A stretch of 64,000 bases of DNA, from positions 62,001 through 126,000 of the forward strand of contig NZ_JBHTMU010000002.1 in NCBI RefSeq assembly GCF_042679605.1. Reading direction: 5' to 3'. Positions 47,518 through 55,539 of this stretch are shown here, in pieces. The stretch comes from Litorisediminicola beolgyonensis (lineage in GTDB: Bacteria > Pseudomonadota > Alphaproteobacteria > Rhodobacterales > Rhodobacteraceae). Under the pieces are notes generated by a model that saw nothing but the letters and a program-made list of their open reading frames with translations, did no database searches and was not told where the DNA came from. Position numbers and translations under genes: made by a program. How positions within the stretch are numbered: position 1 is the stretch's first letter; each line of letters starts with the position of its first letter.

Positions 47518-48972
47518 TCAGGTCGGGGCGTGCGTATGGCTCTTCTTGGCTGCGGCCACATTCCGCCACGCGAGGTCTAGAAGCTCGCGGCTGAGCTCGG
47601 CCTTTCGGTCGAGATAGCGCGCGGCGGCAAGAATGTGGCGGATCAGGAAGCCCGGATGCGCACCCGAGGTCACGAGACCCTGGGCGACGTATTTGTCGTC
47701 ATAGAATTTCGAGACGATGTCCTCTTTCCACTCGAGCTCGTAGGACGCGGCCGCGTCGCGGAAGATCTCGAGGTAGTCTTCCTTGGTCGGCGAGGGCACG
47801 AAGATCTTGAAGTAGATCCGGCGAAGGGCCGCGCCGTCGCCCAGCTCTTCCGGCATCATGTTCGACGAGAACACGACCAGCTGGTCGAAGGGCACGGTGA
47901 ACTTCTTGCCGGTGTGCAGCGACAGGATGTCGAAGCCCTTCTCGAGCGGCACGATCCAGCGGTTGAGGAACGCCTGCGGCGCTGCGGTCTGACGGCCGAA
48001 ATCGTCCAGCACGAAGACCCCGCCCAGCGCCTTGAGATGCATCGGCGCCTCGTAGAAGCGCGAGCCCGGTTCGAACATGAGGTCGAGCATGGCGAGCGTC
48101 AGTTCGCCGCCCGCGATCACCACCGGGCGTTTGCACGGCACCCAGCGCTGGTCGATCGGGTCTTCCGGCATCTCGCCTTCGACATGCAGCGTGTCATCGT
48201 AGAAGCGGATGATCTGGCTGCCGACGAGGATCGCGTGAGGGAAGTAGATCGTGTCCTTGAACGCCATGCCTATGGCCTCGGCCAGCGAGGTCTTCCCGTT
48301 GCCAGGCTCGCCGTAGAAGAGCATCGAACGACCGGAGTTCGCCGCCGGCCCGAGCTGTTCGATCATGCCATCGGCGATCACGAGATGCGAGAACGCCTTT
48401 TCGAGCTCGTGATGCTGGAGCTGCTCATGGGTGATCGACTGGCGTCCGATCTGCGCTTCGAACTCGAAAAGCGAGACCGGGGCCGGGCCGATATAGCTCG
48501 ACGCCTGAAGGGCCTCGAGCGCAGCTTTCCGGCCGGCGTCGGTGAGCTGGTAGCGGATGTCGGACTTGATGTCCTGCGTCTCGAGGCCCAGCGCCTCGAC
48601 ATATTGCAGGTGAGTCATTTCCTTGATCAGGGACCGGCAGACGATCTTGGGAAGCTTGGTGACCTCGCCGATATCCGCGGGCGTCATGGTGCCGCCGTCG
48701 TAGAGCACCTTGGCCGTCAGTCCGATCAGGAACGACTCGCTGAGCCCGGTCTCCTCGATCGTGCGGGGCGGCTTGAAATAGGGGAACTGGCCGGTGGTGA
48801 CGACACGCTCGTCCGCGGGATCAACCGGCGTCGGCTCTGCCGCCGCGAGCGGCGCGGACGGGGTCGGCGTCGGAGCGCTCTCGGGCACGGCGACGTCAGG
48901 TGTTGGCTCGGCTGCGGGCGCCGTCTCTGCGGCTTCGGGCGTCTTGCGCTTGGTCGAGGACAGTTTGAACAT
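47518..48972 (-). CDS. AAA-type ATPase at the end of the Tad locus
   Basis: 484 residues: an Ala/Pro-rich, probably disordered N terminus (about 15-58), a winged-helix-like segment at 75-160 (LTAKVLYDGGTMTPADIGEV), then an ATPase core with Walker A GEPGNGKT (221-228), a Walker B-like GGVFVLDDFGRQ and VFSSNMMPEEL as sensor. Such ATPases are often found next to tadC in alphaproteobacterial Tad loci; their role is not settled. ATG at 48972 with AGGAGG 6-7 bp upstream; 10 bp separate it from tadC. It is distinct from the pilus motor CpaF. A MoxR-like remodelling activity is possible. Confidence 0.8.
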   Translation of the reverse strand: MFKLSSTKRKTPEAAETAPAAEPTPDVAVPESAPTPTPSAPLAAAEPTPVDPADERVVTTGQFPYFKPPRTIEETGLSESFLIGLTAKVLYDGGTMTPADIGEVTKLPKIVCRSLIKEMTHLQYVEALGLETQDIKSDIRYQLTDAGRKAALEALQASSYIGPAPVSLFEFEAQIGRQSITHEQLQHHELEKAFSHLVIADGMIEQLGPAANSGRSMLFYGEPGNGKTSLAEAIGMAFKDTIYFPHAILVGSQIIRFYDDTLHVEGEMPEDPIDQRWVPCKRPVVIAGGELTLAMLDLMFEPGSRFYEAPMHLKALGGVFVLDDFGRQTAAPQAFLNRWIVPLEKGFDILSLHTGKKFTVPFDQLVVFSSNMMPEELGDGAALRRIYFKIFVPSPTKEDYLEIFRDAAASYELEWKEDIVSKFYDDKYVAQGLVTSGAHPGFLIRHILAAARYLDRKAELSRELLDLAWRNVAAAKKSHTHAPT

Positions 48973-48982
48973 CTCGGACCTC

Positions 48983-49912
48983 CTAGGTCGCACCGGGAGC
49001 AAGTGCGAGGAACATCTTCAAAAGCGATAGCATCACCGGTACCAGAACGATGATCAGATTGACCGGGAACATGAAGAGCGCCATCGGGAAGAGCATCTTG
49101 AGCGGCAGGGTATTTGCCTTCTCTTCGGCGCGGATCAGGCGAAGCTGGCGCATTTCAGCGGCGAACGTTCTGAGGGTTTGGCTGACCGACGCGCCGAGCT
49201 CTTCAGACTGCCGGAAGAGCACGGCGAGCATGCGCGCTTCTTCTACCCGGATTCGTTCAGAGAGGTTATGCAAGGCTTCGTGCATGGGACGACCCGCACG
49301 GACTTCGAGGCTGACGATGGACAGTTGGACGCCGAAATCCTCGACCGTTTTGAGAAACTCGCGCGTCACTCGGTCTATCGATGCGTCAATGGACAAGCCT
49401 GCATCCACGCAAACCAGCAGAAGGTCCATGAAATCCGGGAAAATCTTGCGAAATTCGATCATGCGCTTCTTTCCCTGACGTTCCAGGAACCACGAGCAGC
49501 CGATAAAGCCCGCCGCCGCTGCAACGGTCGCAAAGAGAAGCGCGGCCGGGGTCGAGGTCGACGGCGAGATCTGCGGCAAGCCGAACTGTACGGCAAGGAA
49601 AAGACCGGCAGTGGCGACGAGCCGGATCACGTTAAACCAGAAGAGTGCGCTCTTGTCGAAATATCCCGCCTGAACCAGGCGCATCCTGAGCGAGTTGAGC
49701 GGAGCGTTCTGAACCGTGTCCAGATAGTAGCGGATCTGTTCGTTGCCGGTGCCGAGAAGACGCTCGATGTCTTCGTTGGTCTTGCGGCGACCCCGGCGGG
49801 CGGCGGCCACGTTGCGCGACACTTCCCGACGATTGGACACGATGCGGCTGAGCGTTAAGACGAACAGCAACACCGCAAAGAAGATGCCGATCAGGAAAAG
49901 TGTTTCGTTCAC
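48983..49912 (-). CDS. tadC: Tad pilus inner-membrane platform protein TadC
   Basis: 309 residues of the type II secretion GspF family. Membrane segments at about 3-22, 92-110, 120-140 and 280-305, with the cytosolic core FRKIFPDFMDLLLVCVDAGL and MHEALHNLSERIRVEEARML typical of TadC. Forms with TadB the platform on which the CpaF motor extends and retracts the pilus. GTG start at 49912 with a GGGGAG site. Downstream of tadB by 28 bp in the same operon. Confidence 0.93.
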   Translation of the reverse strand: MNETLFLIGIFFAVLLFVLTLSRIVSNRREVSRNVAAARRGRRKTNEDIERLLGTGNEQIRYYLDTVQNAPLNSLRMRLVQAGYFDKSALFWFNVIRLVATAGLFLAVQFGLPQISPSTSTPAALLFATVAAAAGFIGCSWFLERQGKKRMIEFRKIFPDFMDLLLVCVDAGLSIDASIDRVTREFLKTVEDFGVQLSIVSLEVRAGRPMHEALHNLSERIRVEEARMLAVLFRQSEELGASVSQTLRTFAAEMRQLRLIRAEEKANTLPLKMLFPMALFMFPVNLIIVLVPVMLSLLKMFLALAPGAT

Positions 49913-49940
49913 AAGCGGGTCTCCCCTTTGAGACGGAGTC

Positions 49941-50900
49941 TCAGAAGTCGAAATTCACCAATTTACGGATGATGATCATGCCGAAGAACATGAGGATGAG
50001 GCAGGTCACCACAACATGCGTGCCGTAGCCACTCTCCCAGAGCTCGTCGTAATAATCCGGCACCATGACTTTGATCATGAAGAACAAGAAGAACGGGAAG
50101 CCGAGCATGATCCAAGATGTCATACGGCCCTCGGCCGAGATCGCGCGGATCTTCGCCTTGAGCATCAAGCGGTCCCGGATCATCTTCGCCAGATTTTCCA
50201 GGATCTCAGACAGGTTTCCGCCGGTGCCGCGCTGGACGCTGACCGTCACCGCGAGAAGGTTGAGTTCCGGCGCGCCGACGCGCTGGATCATGTTGAGAAA
50301 GCCCTGATGCAGGTCCGAGCCGAAGGTCAGCTGGCTCGACAGGATGCCGAACTCGGAGCCGATGGGATCGGGCATCTCGCGGGCGACAAGCGCGATAGCC
50401 GAGTTGAGCGGGTGCCCGGCGTTCAGACTGCGGACAATGATCTCGATCGCTGGCGCGAGCTGCGTGGTGAATGTGTTGATCCGACGCCGACGCATGATGA
50501 CGATCGCGAACCAGGCCACGGCTAGGGCGAAGACGATACCGAACCCCAGGCGGACGAAACCGGTCAATCCCAGGAACAGCGTCGAGATGATGATCCCGAT
50601 GGCGAAAAGACCGAAGAGATAAAGCAGGCGCCTCGGTGTGCTGATCTCGAGGCCGGTCTGGGCCATCGTCCGGGTGAACATCGCGAAGATGTCCATGCGG
50701 CCGTCGCCCGGAACGCGGCGGCGCGACAGAAGCTCGCTCAGGGCCGCGGTCTCGCCCTTCTTGGCCTTGAGCGCCTGCATGCGGTTCTTGACCTGCTGCT
50801 CGGACCGCCGCCGCGCGGTGAGAAGCCGCAAGAGCGTATCCGCAATCAGCAGCGCAGCGGCGAAGAACAGGCCGTAGAAGATAAAGGGGTTTTCAAGCAT
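49941..50900 (-). CDS. tadB: Tad pilus inner-membrane platform protein TadB
   Basis: 319 residues, GspF-type fold: N-terminal helix at 5-25, two helices at about 90-135, a cytosolic core with QLAPAIEIIVRSLNAGHPLN and VQRGTGGNLSEILENLAKMI (the family's 'G-G-x-L-x-E-x-L-x-x-x-A' signature) and C-terminal helices at about 265-315. Partner of TadC. Begins 3 bp after the cpaF stop, so the two are translationally coupled. Confidence 0.94.
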   Translation of the reverse strand: MLENPFIFYGLFFAAALLIADTLLRLLTARRRSEQQVKNRMQALKAKKGETAALSELLSRRRVPGDGRMDIFAMFTRTMAQTGLEISTPRRLLYLFGLFAIGIIISTLFLGLTGFVRLGFGIVFALAVAWFAIVIMRRRRINTFTTQLAPAIEIIVRSLNAGHPLNSAIALVAREMPDPIGSEFGILSSQLTFGSDLHQGFLNMIQRVGAPELNLLAVTVSVQRGTGGNLSEILENLAKMIRDRLMLKAKIRAISAEGRMTSWIMLGFPFFLFFMIKVMVPDYYDELWESGYGTHVVVTCLILMFFGMIIIRKLVNFDF

Positions 50901-50903
50901 GGG

Positions 50904-52310
50904 TCACGTCAACGGGCTCGAGGGGTCAAAGTAGGAATCGCTCACCCGCAGCCCCATCGACTTCAGATCGTCGAGGAAGCGGGGGCGGATGCCGGTGGCG
51001 CGGAACTCGCCCACGATGGTGCCGTCATCCTCGGTGCGGAGCCTGCGGAACTGCATGAGCTCCTGAAGCTGGACGACCTCGCCCTCCATGCCGGTGATCT
51101 CGGCGATCGAGGTCACGCGGCGGGTGCCGTCGCGCAGGCGCTGGAGCTGAAGGATCAGGTGCACGGCCGAGGTGATCTGGCTACGGATCGACATCTGGTT
51201 CATCGGCAGGCCTGCCATGCCGACCATCTGCTCCATCCGCGCCAGAGCGTCCCTCGGGTTGTTGGCGTGGATCGTCGACATCGACCCCTCATGGCCGGTG
51301 TTCATGGCCTGAAGCATGTCGAAGGCTTCGCCGCCGCGCACCTCGCCGATGATGACGCGGTCGGGACGCATCCGGAGCGCGTTCTTCACCAGGTCGCGCT
51401 GCATGATCTCGTTGCGGCCATCGACCGTCGGCGGGCGCGTTTCAAGGCGCACGACATGCGGCTGTTGCAGCTGGAGTTCCGCCGCGTCCTCGATCGTCAC
51501 GAGGCGCTCGTTATGCGGAATATAGGCCGAAAGCGCATTGAGCATCGTCGTCTTACCCGAACCGGTGCCGCCCGACACCACCAAGGAAACCTTGCCCTCG
51601 ACCGCGGCCGACAGGAGGTCGGCCATACCGCGGGCAAGCGCGTTGCTGGCGACGAGTTTCTCAAGCGAATACGGCTTTTTCGAGAATTTCCGGATCGAGA
51701 CCTGCGGTCCGTCGACGGCGACCGGCCGGATTGCCACGTTCACACGAGAGCCATCCGCAAGACGCGCGTCCACCAAGGGCGAGCTTTCATCGACGCGTCG
51801 GCCGACCGAGGCGACGATCTTGTTGATGATCCGCAGAAGGTGGTCTTCGTCCTTGAAGCGCACCTTGGTCTGTTCGAGCTTGCCGAACCGTTCGATGAAG
51901 ACCGTGCCCGAGCCGACGATCAGGATGTCCGAGATCGTCTCGTCGTCCAGAAGCGGCTCGATGGGACCGAGCCCCAGCATCTCGTCGCCGATCGACGACA
52001 CGAGCTGGTCGAGCTCGGCGGCCGAAAGCGGCATGTTCTGCTGCTTGGTGTAGTCGCGCACCATCGGGCGCAACTCGTTGTGGATTTCCTCTTCCTCCAT
52101 CGTGTCGAGGATCGAGAGGTTGATCTTGTCGAGCAGATAGCGGTGCATCTGCACCCGCTCGTTGACGAAATCCATCGGCTCGGATGCGGTGGCAGGCACC
52201 ATGGACGCACCATTGGCCTTGCCGTTCTTCACGGGCTCGTCGAGGACCAGGGGCCCGCTGGGGCTCTTGGTCTCGTCTTGCGGGGAGGAGCGGAAGAAGC
52301 GGCCTACCAT
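50904..52310 (-). CDS. cpaF: Tad pilus motor ATPase CpaF/TadA
   Basis: 468 residues, secretion ATPase of the VirB11/GspE class that powers Tad pilus assembly. Seen: Walker A SGGTGSGKTT (246-255), the Asp box TIEDAAELQL, Walker B RVIIGEVRGGEAFDMLQAMN and the His box HEGSMSTIHANNP. The N-terminal 100 residues are variable and partly disordered. ATG at 52310 with a weak upstream site; 17 bp from the L,D-transpeptidase gene. Central motor of the tadB/tadC platform. Confidence 0.96.
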   Translation of the reverse strand: MVGRFFRSSPQDETKSPSGPLVLDEPVKNGKANGASMVPATASEPMDFVNERVQMHRYLLDKINLSILDTMEEEEIHNELRPMVRDYTKQQNMPLSAAELDQLVSSIGDEMLGLGPIEPLLDDETISDILIVGSGTVFIERFGKLEQTKVRFKDEDHLLRIINKIVASVGRRVDESSPLVDARLADGSRVNVAIRPVAVDGPQVSIRKFSKKPYSLEKLVASNALARGMADLLSAAVEGKVSLVVSGGTGSGKTTMLNALSAYIPHNERLVTIEDAAELQLQQPHVVRLETRPPTVDGRNEIMQRDLVKNALRMRPDRVIIGEVRGGEAFDMLQAMNTGHEGSMSTIHANNPRDALARMEQMVGMAGLPMNQMSIRSQITSAVHLILQLQRLRDGTRRVTSIAEITGMEGEVVQLQELMQFRRLRTEDDGTIVGEFRATGIRPRFLDDLKSMGLRVSDSYFDPSSPLT

Positions 52311-52327
52311 GATGATTTATCCCTGTC

Positions 52328-52888
52328 TCAATATACGATGACCTTGGTGCCGGTCGGGACCTTCGCGAAGAGATCCAGAACGTCGGCATTGGTCAGACGG
52401 AAGCAGCCGGAGGTCTCGTACCCGCCAATGGTTCCGGCACTGTTGGTGCCATGAATGCGGTAGAGCGTGTCCCGGCCATTGCTGTAGAGGTAAAGCGCGC
52501 GGGCGCCGAGCGGATTGTAGGGGCCCGAGGGCACCATGTCCGGCAGCGACGGATCGCGCTGGCGCATTGCCGCGGGCGGGCGCCATTCCGGCCATTCGCG
52601 CTTGGCGCCGACGACCGTGGTGCCGGTCCAGGCGAAGCCCTCGCGCCCCACGGAGATCTGGTAGAGCTCGGCCTTGCCGCCGGGAAGCACGCGGTGCAGC
52701 GTCCGGTCGGCATTGGAGATGATGATCGTGCCGGGCCGTTCGTTGCTCTGATAGGGCACAACGCGCATGGTGCGCTGGCCGTGGTTGCGCGGCACTTTCT
52801 TGACCTGCGCGGTCGCGGAGGTCGGGACGAGCATCGCAGCCCCGATCAGCGTGAGCGCCTGGCGTCTCGAGAAGGTGTTTCCGTTCAT
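52328..52888 (-). CDS. L,D-transpeptidase (YkuD family) within the Tad locus
   Basis: 186-residue exported protein. N terminus SRRQALTLIGAAMLVPTSAT looks like a signal peptide, possibly Tat-type. The catalytic YkuD motif is complete: YRIHGTNSAGTIGGYETSGC then FRLTNADVLDLF, with the His and Cys expected for 3-3 crosslinking or peptidoglycan anchoring reactions. Its ATG overlaps the cpaE stop as ATGA and it precedes cpaF by 17 bp, so it is embedded in the pilus operon. A role in opening or reinforcing the wall where the pilus passes is plausible. Confidence 0.9.
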   Translation of the reverse strand: MNGNTFSRRQALTLIGAAMLVPTSATAQVKKVPRNHGQRTMRVVPYQSNERPGTIIISNADRTLHRVLPGGKAELYQISVGREGFAWTGTTVVGAKREWPEWRPPAAMRQRDPSLPDMVPSGPYNPLGARALYLYSNGRDTLYRIHGTNSAGTIGGYETSGCFRLTNADVLDLFAKVPTGTKVIVY

Positions 52889-54027
52889 GCCGGTTTCTCC
52901 TCCATCTCGAGATCGCGCATGTATTTGCGCAGATCCTTCAGGAACTTCGCCCGCTTGGACACTTCCGAGGGCGCGACCCCGCGGTCGACCGCTTCGCCGA
53001 AGAGGCTGTTATCGGCGGGAAGGAAGGTGAAGGGCACCTTCTCGAAAAGCTCCTCGAGACGCTTCTTGCCGATCCGCGGCCCGAAGAGGCTGCCCTCGGT
53101 CTTGTTGATGATCACGTTGATCGGGAAGGTTTTGCCCCGCACGTCGCGGACCCGCTCGACCAGGTCGATGGCGTGCTTGATCGAGGCGAGGTTCAGCTCG
53201 GTGACGATGGTCACGGTGTTGACCGCGGCGATCACGTCATCCTTCCACTCGGTCTCGTAGTATGGAATGTCGAGAATGGTGTGGTCGTGCTCCATGCTGA
53301 CCGCGTCGAGGAGACGCAGGACCATCTCGTAGCCGTTCATCTCGGTGTTGAGGGTCGGCAGCTTGAAGGAATAGAGCGAAAAGCCGTTGTCATGCTCGCG
53401 GCGGATCACCGAGATGAACTCGGAATCGATCCGGCTCGGATTGGCCGCGACATGGCCCATGTTGAACGAGCTGACCATATTCAGCATGTGCGCGCAGTTG
53501 CCGAGCGAGAAATCGAGATCGAAGAGAGCGACATCCTGCTTGCGCTTGAAAAAGCCCTGCACCGCGATGTCGGCCATCGAGATCGCCACCGTGGTGGCAC
53601 CCGCCCCGCCCACGGCCGAGATCACCGCGTGCACCCGGTTGCGGTTGGTCTTCCCGGCGCGGACCGCGCGCTGGAGGCTCCCGATGAACTCGTCATCCTC
53701 GAGCGGATTGGCCAGCCAGTCATGCAGGTTGAAGCGAAGAAGCGCGCGCATGTCCGACGGGCTCAGCGCCTCGGAGGTCACGATCAGCGCGGTGTCCGGC
53801 GCGATGGCGCGGATCTCGTTCAGGACCGCGGTCTCACGCTCGCCCAGCGTCTCGATCTCGAGAACCACCACATCGGGCTGTTCCTCGTTCAGGGCGGTTT
53901 CCAGCTCTTCGGCCCCGACCGTCCTGTAGCGCGCGCGGCCGGCCTTTTCGATCAGGACTTCGATATCGCGCACGCTCTTGCCGCTGATGGCGGCGAGGAG
54001 AATGCGCGATGGGGAGGCAATATTCAT
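52885..54027 (-). CDS. cpaE: Tad pilus localisation ATPase CpaE/TadZ
   Basis: 380 residues: an N-terminal receiver-like domain (about 8-125) and a ParA/MinD-type ATPase domain (about 130-340). The Walker A is degenerate, SAVGGAGATTVAISMADIA, with the usual lysine of KGGxGKT absent, as is common in CpaE/TadZ; LFDLDFSLGNCAHML and ILDIPYYETEW follow as the A' and B regions. CpaE/TadZ places the pilus machinery, often at the cell pole. ATG at 54027, 33 bp after the preceding tadE-like gene. Confidence 0.93.
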   Translation of the reverse strand: MNIASPSRILLAAISGKSVRDIEVLIEKAGRARYRTVGAEELETALNEEQPDVVVLEIETLGERETAVLNEIRAIAPDTALIVTSEALSPSDMRALLRFNLHDWLANPLEDDEFIGSLQRAVRAGKTNRNRVHAVISAVGGAGATTVAISMADIAVQGFFKRKQDVALFDLDFSLGNCAHMLNMVSSFNMGHVAANPSRIDSEFISVIRREHDNGFSLYSFKLPTLNTEMNGYEMVLRLLDAVSMEHDHTILDIPYYETEWKDDVIAAVNTVTIVTELNLASIKHAIDLVERVRDVRGKTFPINVIINKTEGSLFGPRIGKKRLEELFEKVPFTFLPADNSLFGEAVDRGVAPSEVSKRAKFLKDLRKYMRDLEMEEKPA

Positions 54028-54060
54028 GTAAGGGCTTTCGGTGCTCGATTTATCGTTGGG

Positions 54061-54750
54061 TCAGCAGCTGGTTGCCGGCGGATCGCACCGGACGCTCCAC
54101 ATATCCTCGCTGGTGATGGTGACGGGCTGCGGCTGGAAGACAAAACCGCTCGCGGTATTGGCTCCGAAGAGAGCGAGTACCCCGGCGAGACCCATGAAGT
54201 CGAAGCGGAAATTGATCAGCTCGAGCCGGATGGTGGCGACAGGTCCGTAGGGCCGACCCGCATAGCCGAGGCCGGTCCGGAAGTAAGTCACGCGGAGATT
54301 GTTGGCCGTCACGGCAGGCGCAACATCGCAGATACCGGGCCGGGAGTACGTTGCTGGGCGCCCGCAAACGCCGTCACCGCCGGTCAGGATGGCGTTGAGG
54401 CGGGTCGAATTACAAGCAGGTGTCGAGCCTGTCGTACAACTTATTGCCAGTCCGTCATTTGGCGACGGCTGTCCAGCCGCGTTCGATGACCGCATGGCAG
54501 AAATTGATGGCAAAATTCCCCCTCCACTCGAATCCAGGAGAGAGTCATCGAGGACCGGATAGGATACGGCGAGATAGCGGGCGCCAATATGCATCGCCTT
54601 AACGGTCTGGTTGAACTGGGCCATCAGCACGCCGAGCTCGATCATCCCGGCCATCATCAGGATAAGGATCGGCATCACCAGAAGCGCCTCGACGAACGTG
54701 ACGCCCGAACGGTCGCTGAGCATGGCCTTCGGGCTACGGATCCTTACCAT
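54061..54750 (-). CDS. TadE/TadG-like minor pilin 2
   Basis: 229 residues with a type IV pilin-like N terminus: RSG followed by VTFVEALLVMPILILMMAGM, i.e. a Gly before the hydrophobic helix and Glu at +5 as in TadE/TadF pseudopilins. The C-terminal part is Cys-containing (SCTTGSTPAC, GVCGRPA, RCDPPATSC) and probably forms an extracellular domain with disulfides. Overlaps the preceding tadE by 7 bp. Less GC-biased codons than cpaF or cpaC. Confidence 0.82.
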   Translation of the reverse strand: MVRIRSPKAMLSDRSGVTFVEALLVMPILILMMAGMIELGVLMAQFNQTVKAMHIGARYLAVSYPVLDDSLLDSSGGGILPSISAMRSSNAAGQPSPNDGLAISCTTGSTPACNSTRLNAILTGGDGVCGRPATYSRPGICDVAPAVTANNLRVTYFRTGLGYAGRPYGPVATIRLELINFRFDFMGLAGVLALFGANTASGFVFQPQPVTITSEDMWSVRCDPPATSC

Positions 54751-55241
54751 CCGATATACCTTTCGGAATGCGTGGACCGCAGTGTAATCAGGTTGCTAAA
54801 AACGAACGCGGTCACCGGTGTCCCGGTATAGGGAGCAGCGCCGGAGACCGTGACGAGATCGCCTGCGGTCGGTGTCGTCGGCAAATCTTCATGTGCCGGC
54901 GTAAATACAATTTCTGATGCAGCATCCCAGCCTGGAACGCGAAGCCGTCCTGTCCCAGCCGGATTTCCGTAAAGAGCGATATTCCGGGCCGTGATCTCGT
55001 TACACGTCGCGGTATAGCCGCCGGTCGGCAGATCTGCGGTACATCGCGACCAATATCGAGCTGCGTCACGCACGCCGATCTGCAGCTGCTCCCGCTGCCA
55101 CATGATATTGCCGAATTCGAGGATGCCAAAACAGGTGAGCAGCAACACAGGAAGAACCAGAAGCGTCTCGATCAAAATGACGCCCTGTTCGTCCCCCCTG
55201 AACTTTCCGATCCCCGTGAACCTCATCGCGTACCAATCCAT
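54744..55241 (-). CDS. tadE: TadE-like minor pilin 1
   Basis: 165 residues: short basic N terminus, then EQG followed by VILIETLLVLPVLLLTCFGI with Glu at +5, the TadE-type prepilin pattern, and a periplasmic part with two Cys (SRCTADLP ... YTATCNE). Start uncertain: ATG at 55241 or ATG five codons later (55226), neither with a strong ribosome site. Follows a terminator-like pair of hairpins and precedes minor pilin 2 with an overlap. Confidence 0.82.
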   Translation of the reverse strand: MDWYAMRFTGIGKFRGDEQGVILIETLLVLPVLLLTCFGILEFGNIMWQREQLQIGVRDAARYWSRCTADLPTGGYTATCNEITARNIALYGNPAGTGRLRVPGWDAASEIVFTPAHEDLPTTPTAGDLVTVSGAAPYTGTPVTAFVFSNLITLRSTHSERYIGW

Positions 55242-55264
55242 GCCGAAATTTCGACAATCACCAA

Positions 55265-55326
55265 AACACGAGGCCGTGAGGCCCCTCTTTCAAAACAGGT
55301 CGCACCCGGCCCTCGGGCCAGGTGCG
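55265..55326 (-). terminator. Tandem terminator-like hairpins after the cpaC-lipoprotein unit
   Basis: On the minus strand GCACCTGGCCC-GA-GGGCCGGGTGC is followed by GACCTGTTTTG, then a second GC hairpin around GGGGCCTCACGGCCTC followed by GTGTTTTGG. They lie between the small lipoprotein stop and tadE and would split the Tad genes into two transcripts. Confidence 0.6.
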
Positions 55327-55335
55327 GAGATCATA

Positions 55336-55539
55336 TCACTGCGACACGTCGATGTCGGTGTCGTAGGCCCCCGGCGGCCACGGCTGGATCGTCTGGATCG
55401 CCGTGTTCGCTTCGGGCGCGTTGCCCGCGCGGGCCGAGACCGTGTCCCAGTTGTTCCAATATTCAGCGGCACAGCCTGCGTTCAGCAGGAGGAGCGCTGC
55501 GGCGGCACCCAGCCGCTTACTTCTTGACCAGAATGCCAT
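55336..55539 (-). CDS. Small lipoprotein overlapping cpaC
   Basis: 67 residues with a lipoprotein signal: SRSKRLGAAAALLLLNAGC, lipobox LNAGC with the acylated Cys near residue 24. The mature part (AAEYWNNWDTVSARAGNAPE ... IQPWPPGAYDTDIDVSQ) is short and unrecognised. It overlaps the 3' end of cpaC by 23 bp. This is where cpaD, or an OmpA-type gene, commonly follows cpaC in Tad loci, so it may be a reduced functional substitute, such as a secretin pilotin. Confidence 0.75.
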   Translation of the reverse strand: MAFWSRSKRLGAAAALLLLNAGCAAEYWNNWDTVSARAGNAPEANTAIQTIQPWPPGAYDTDIDVSQ

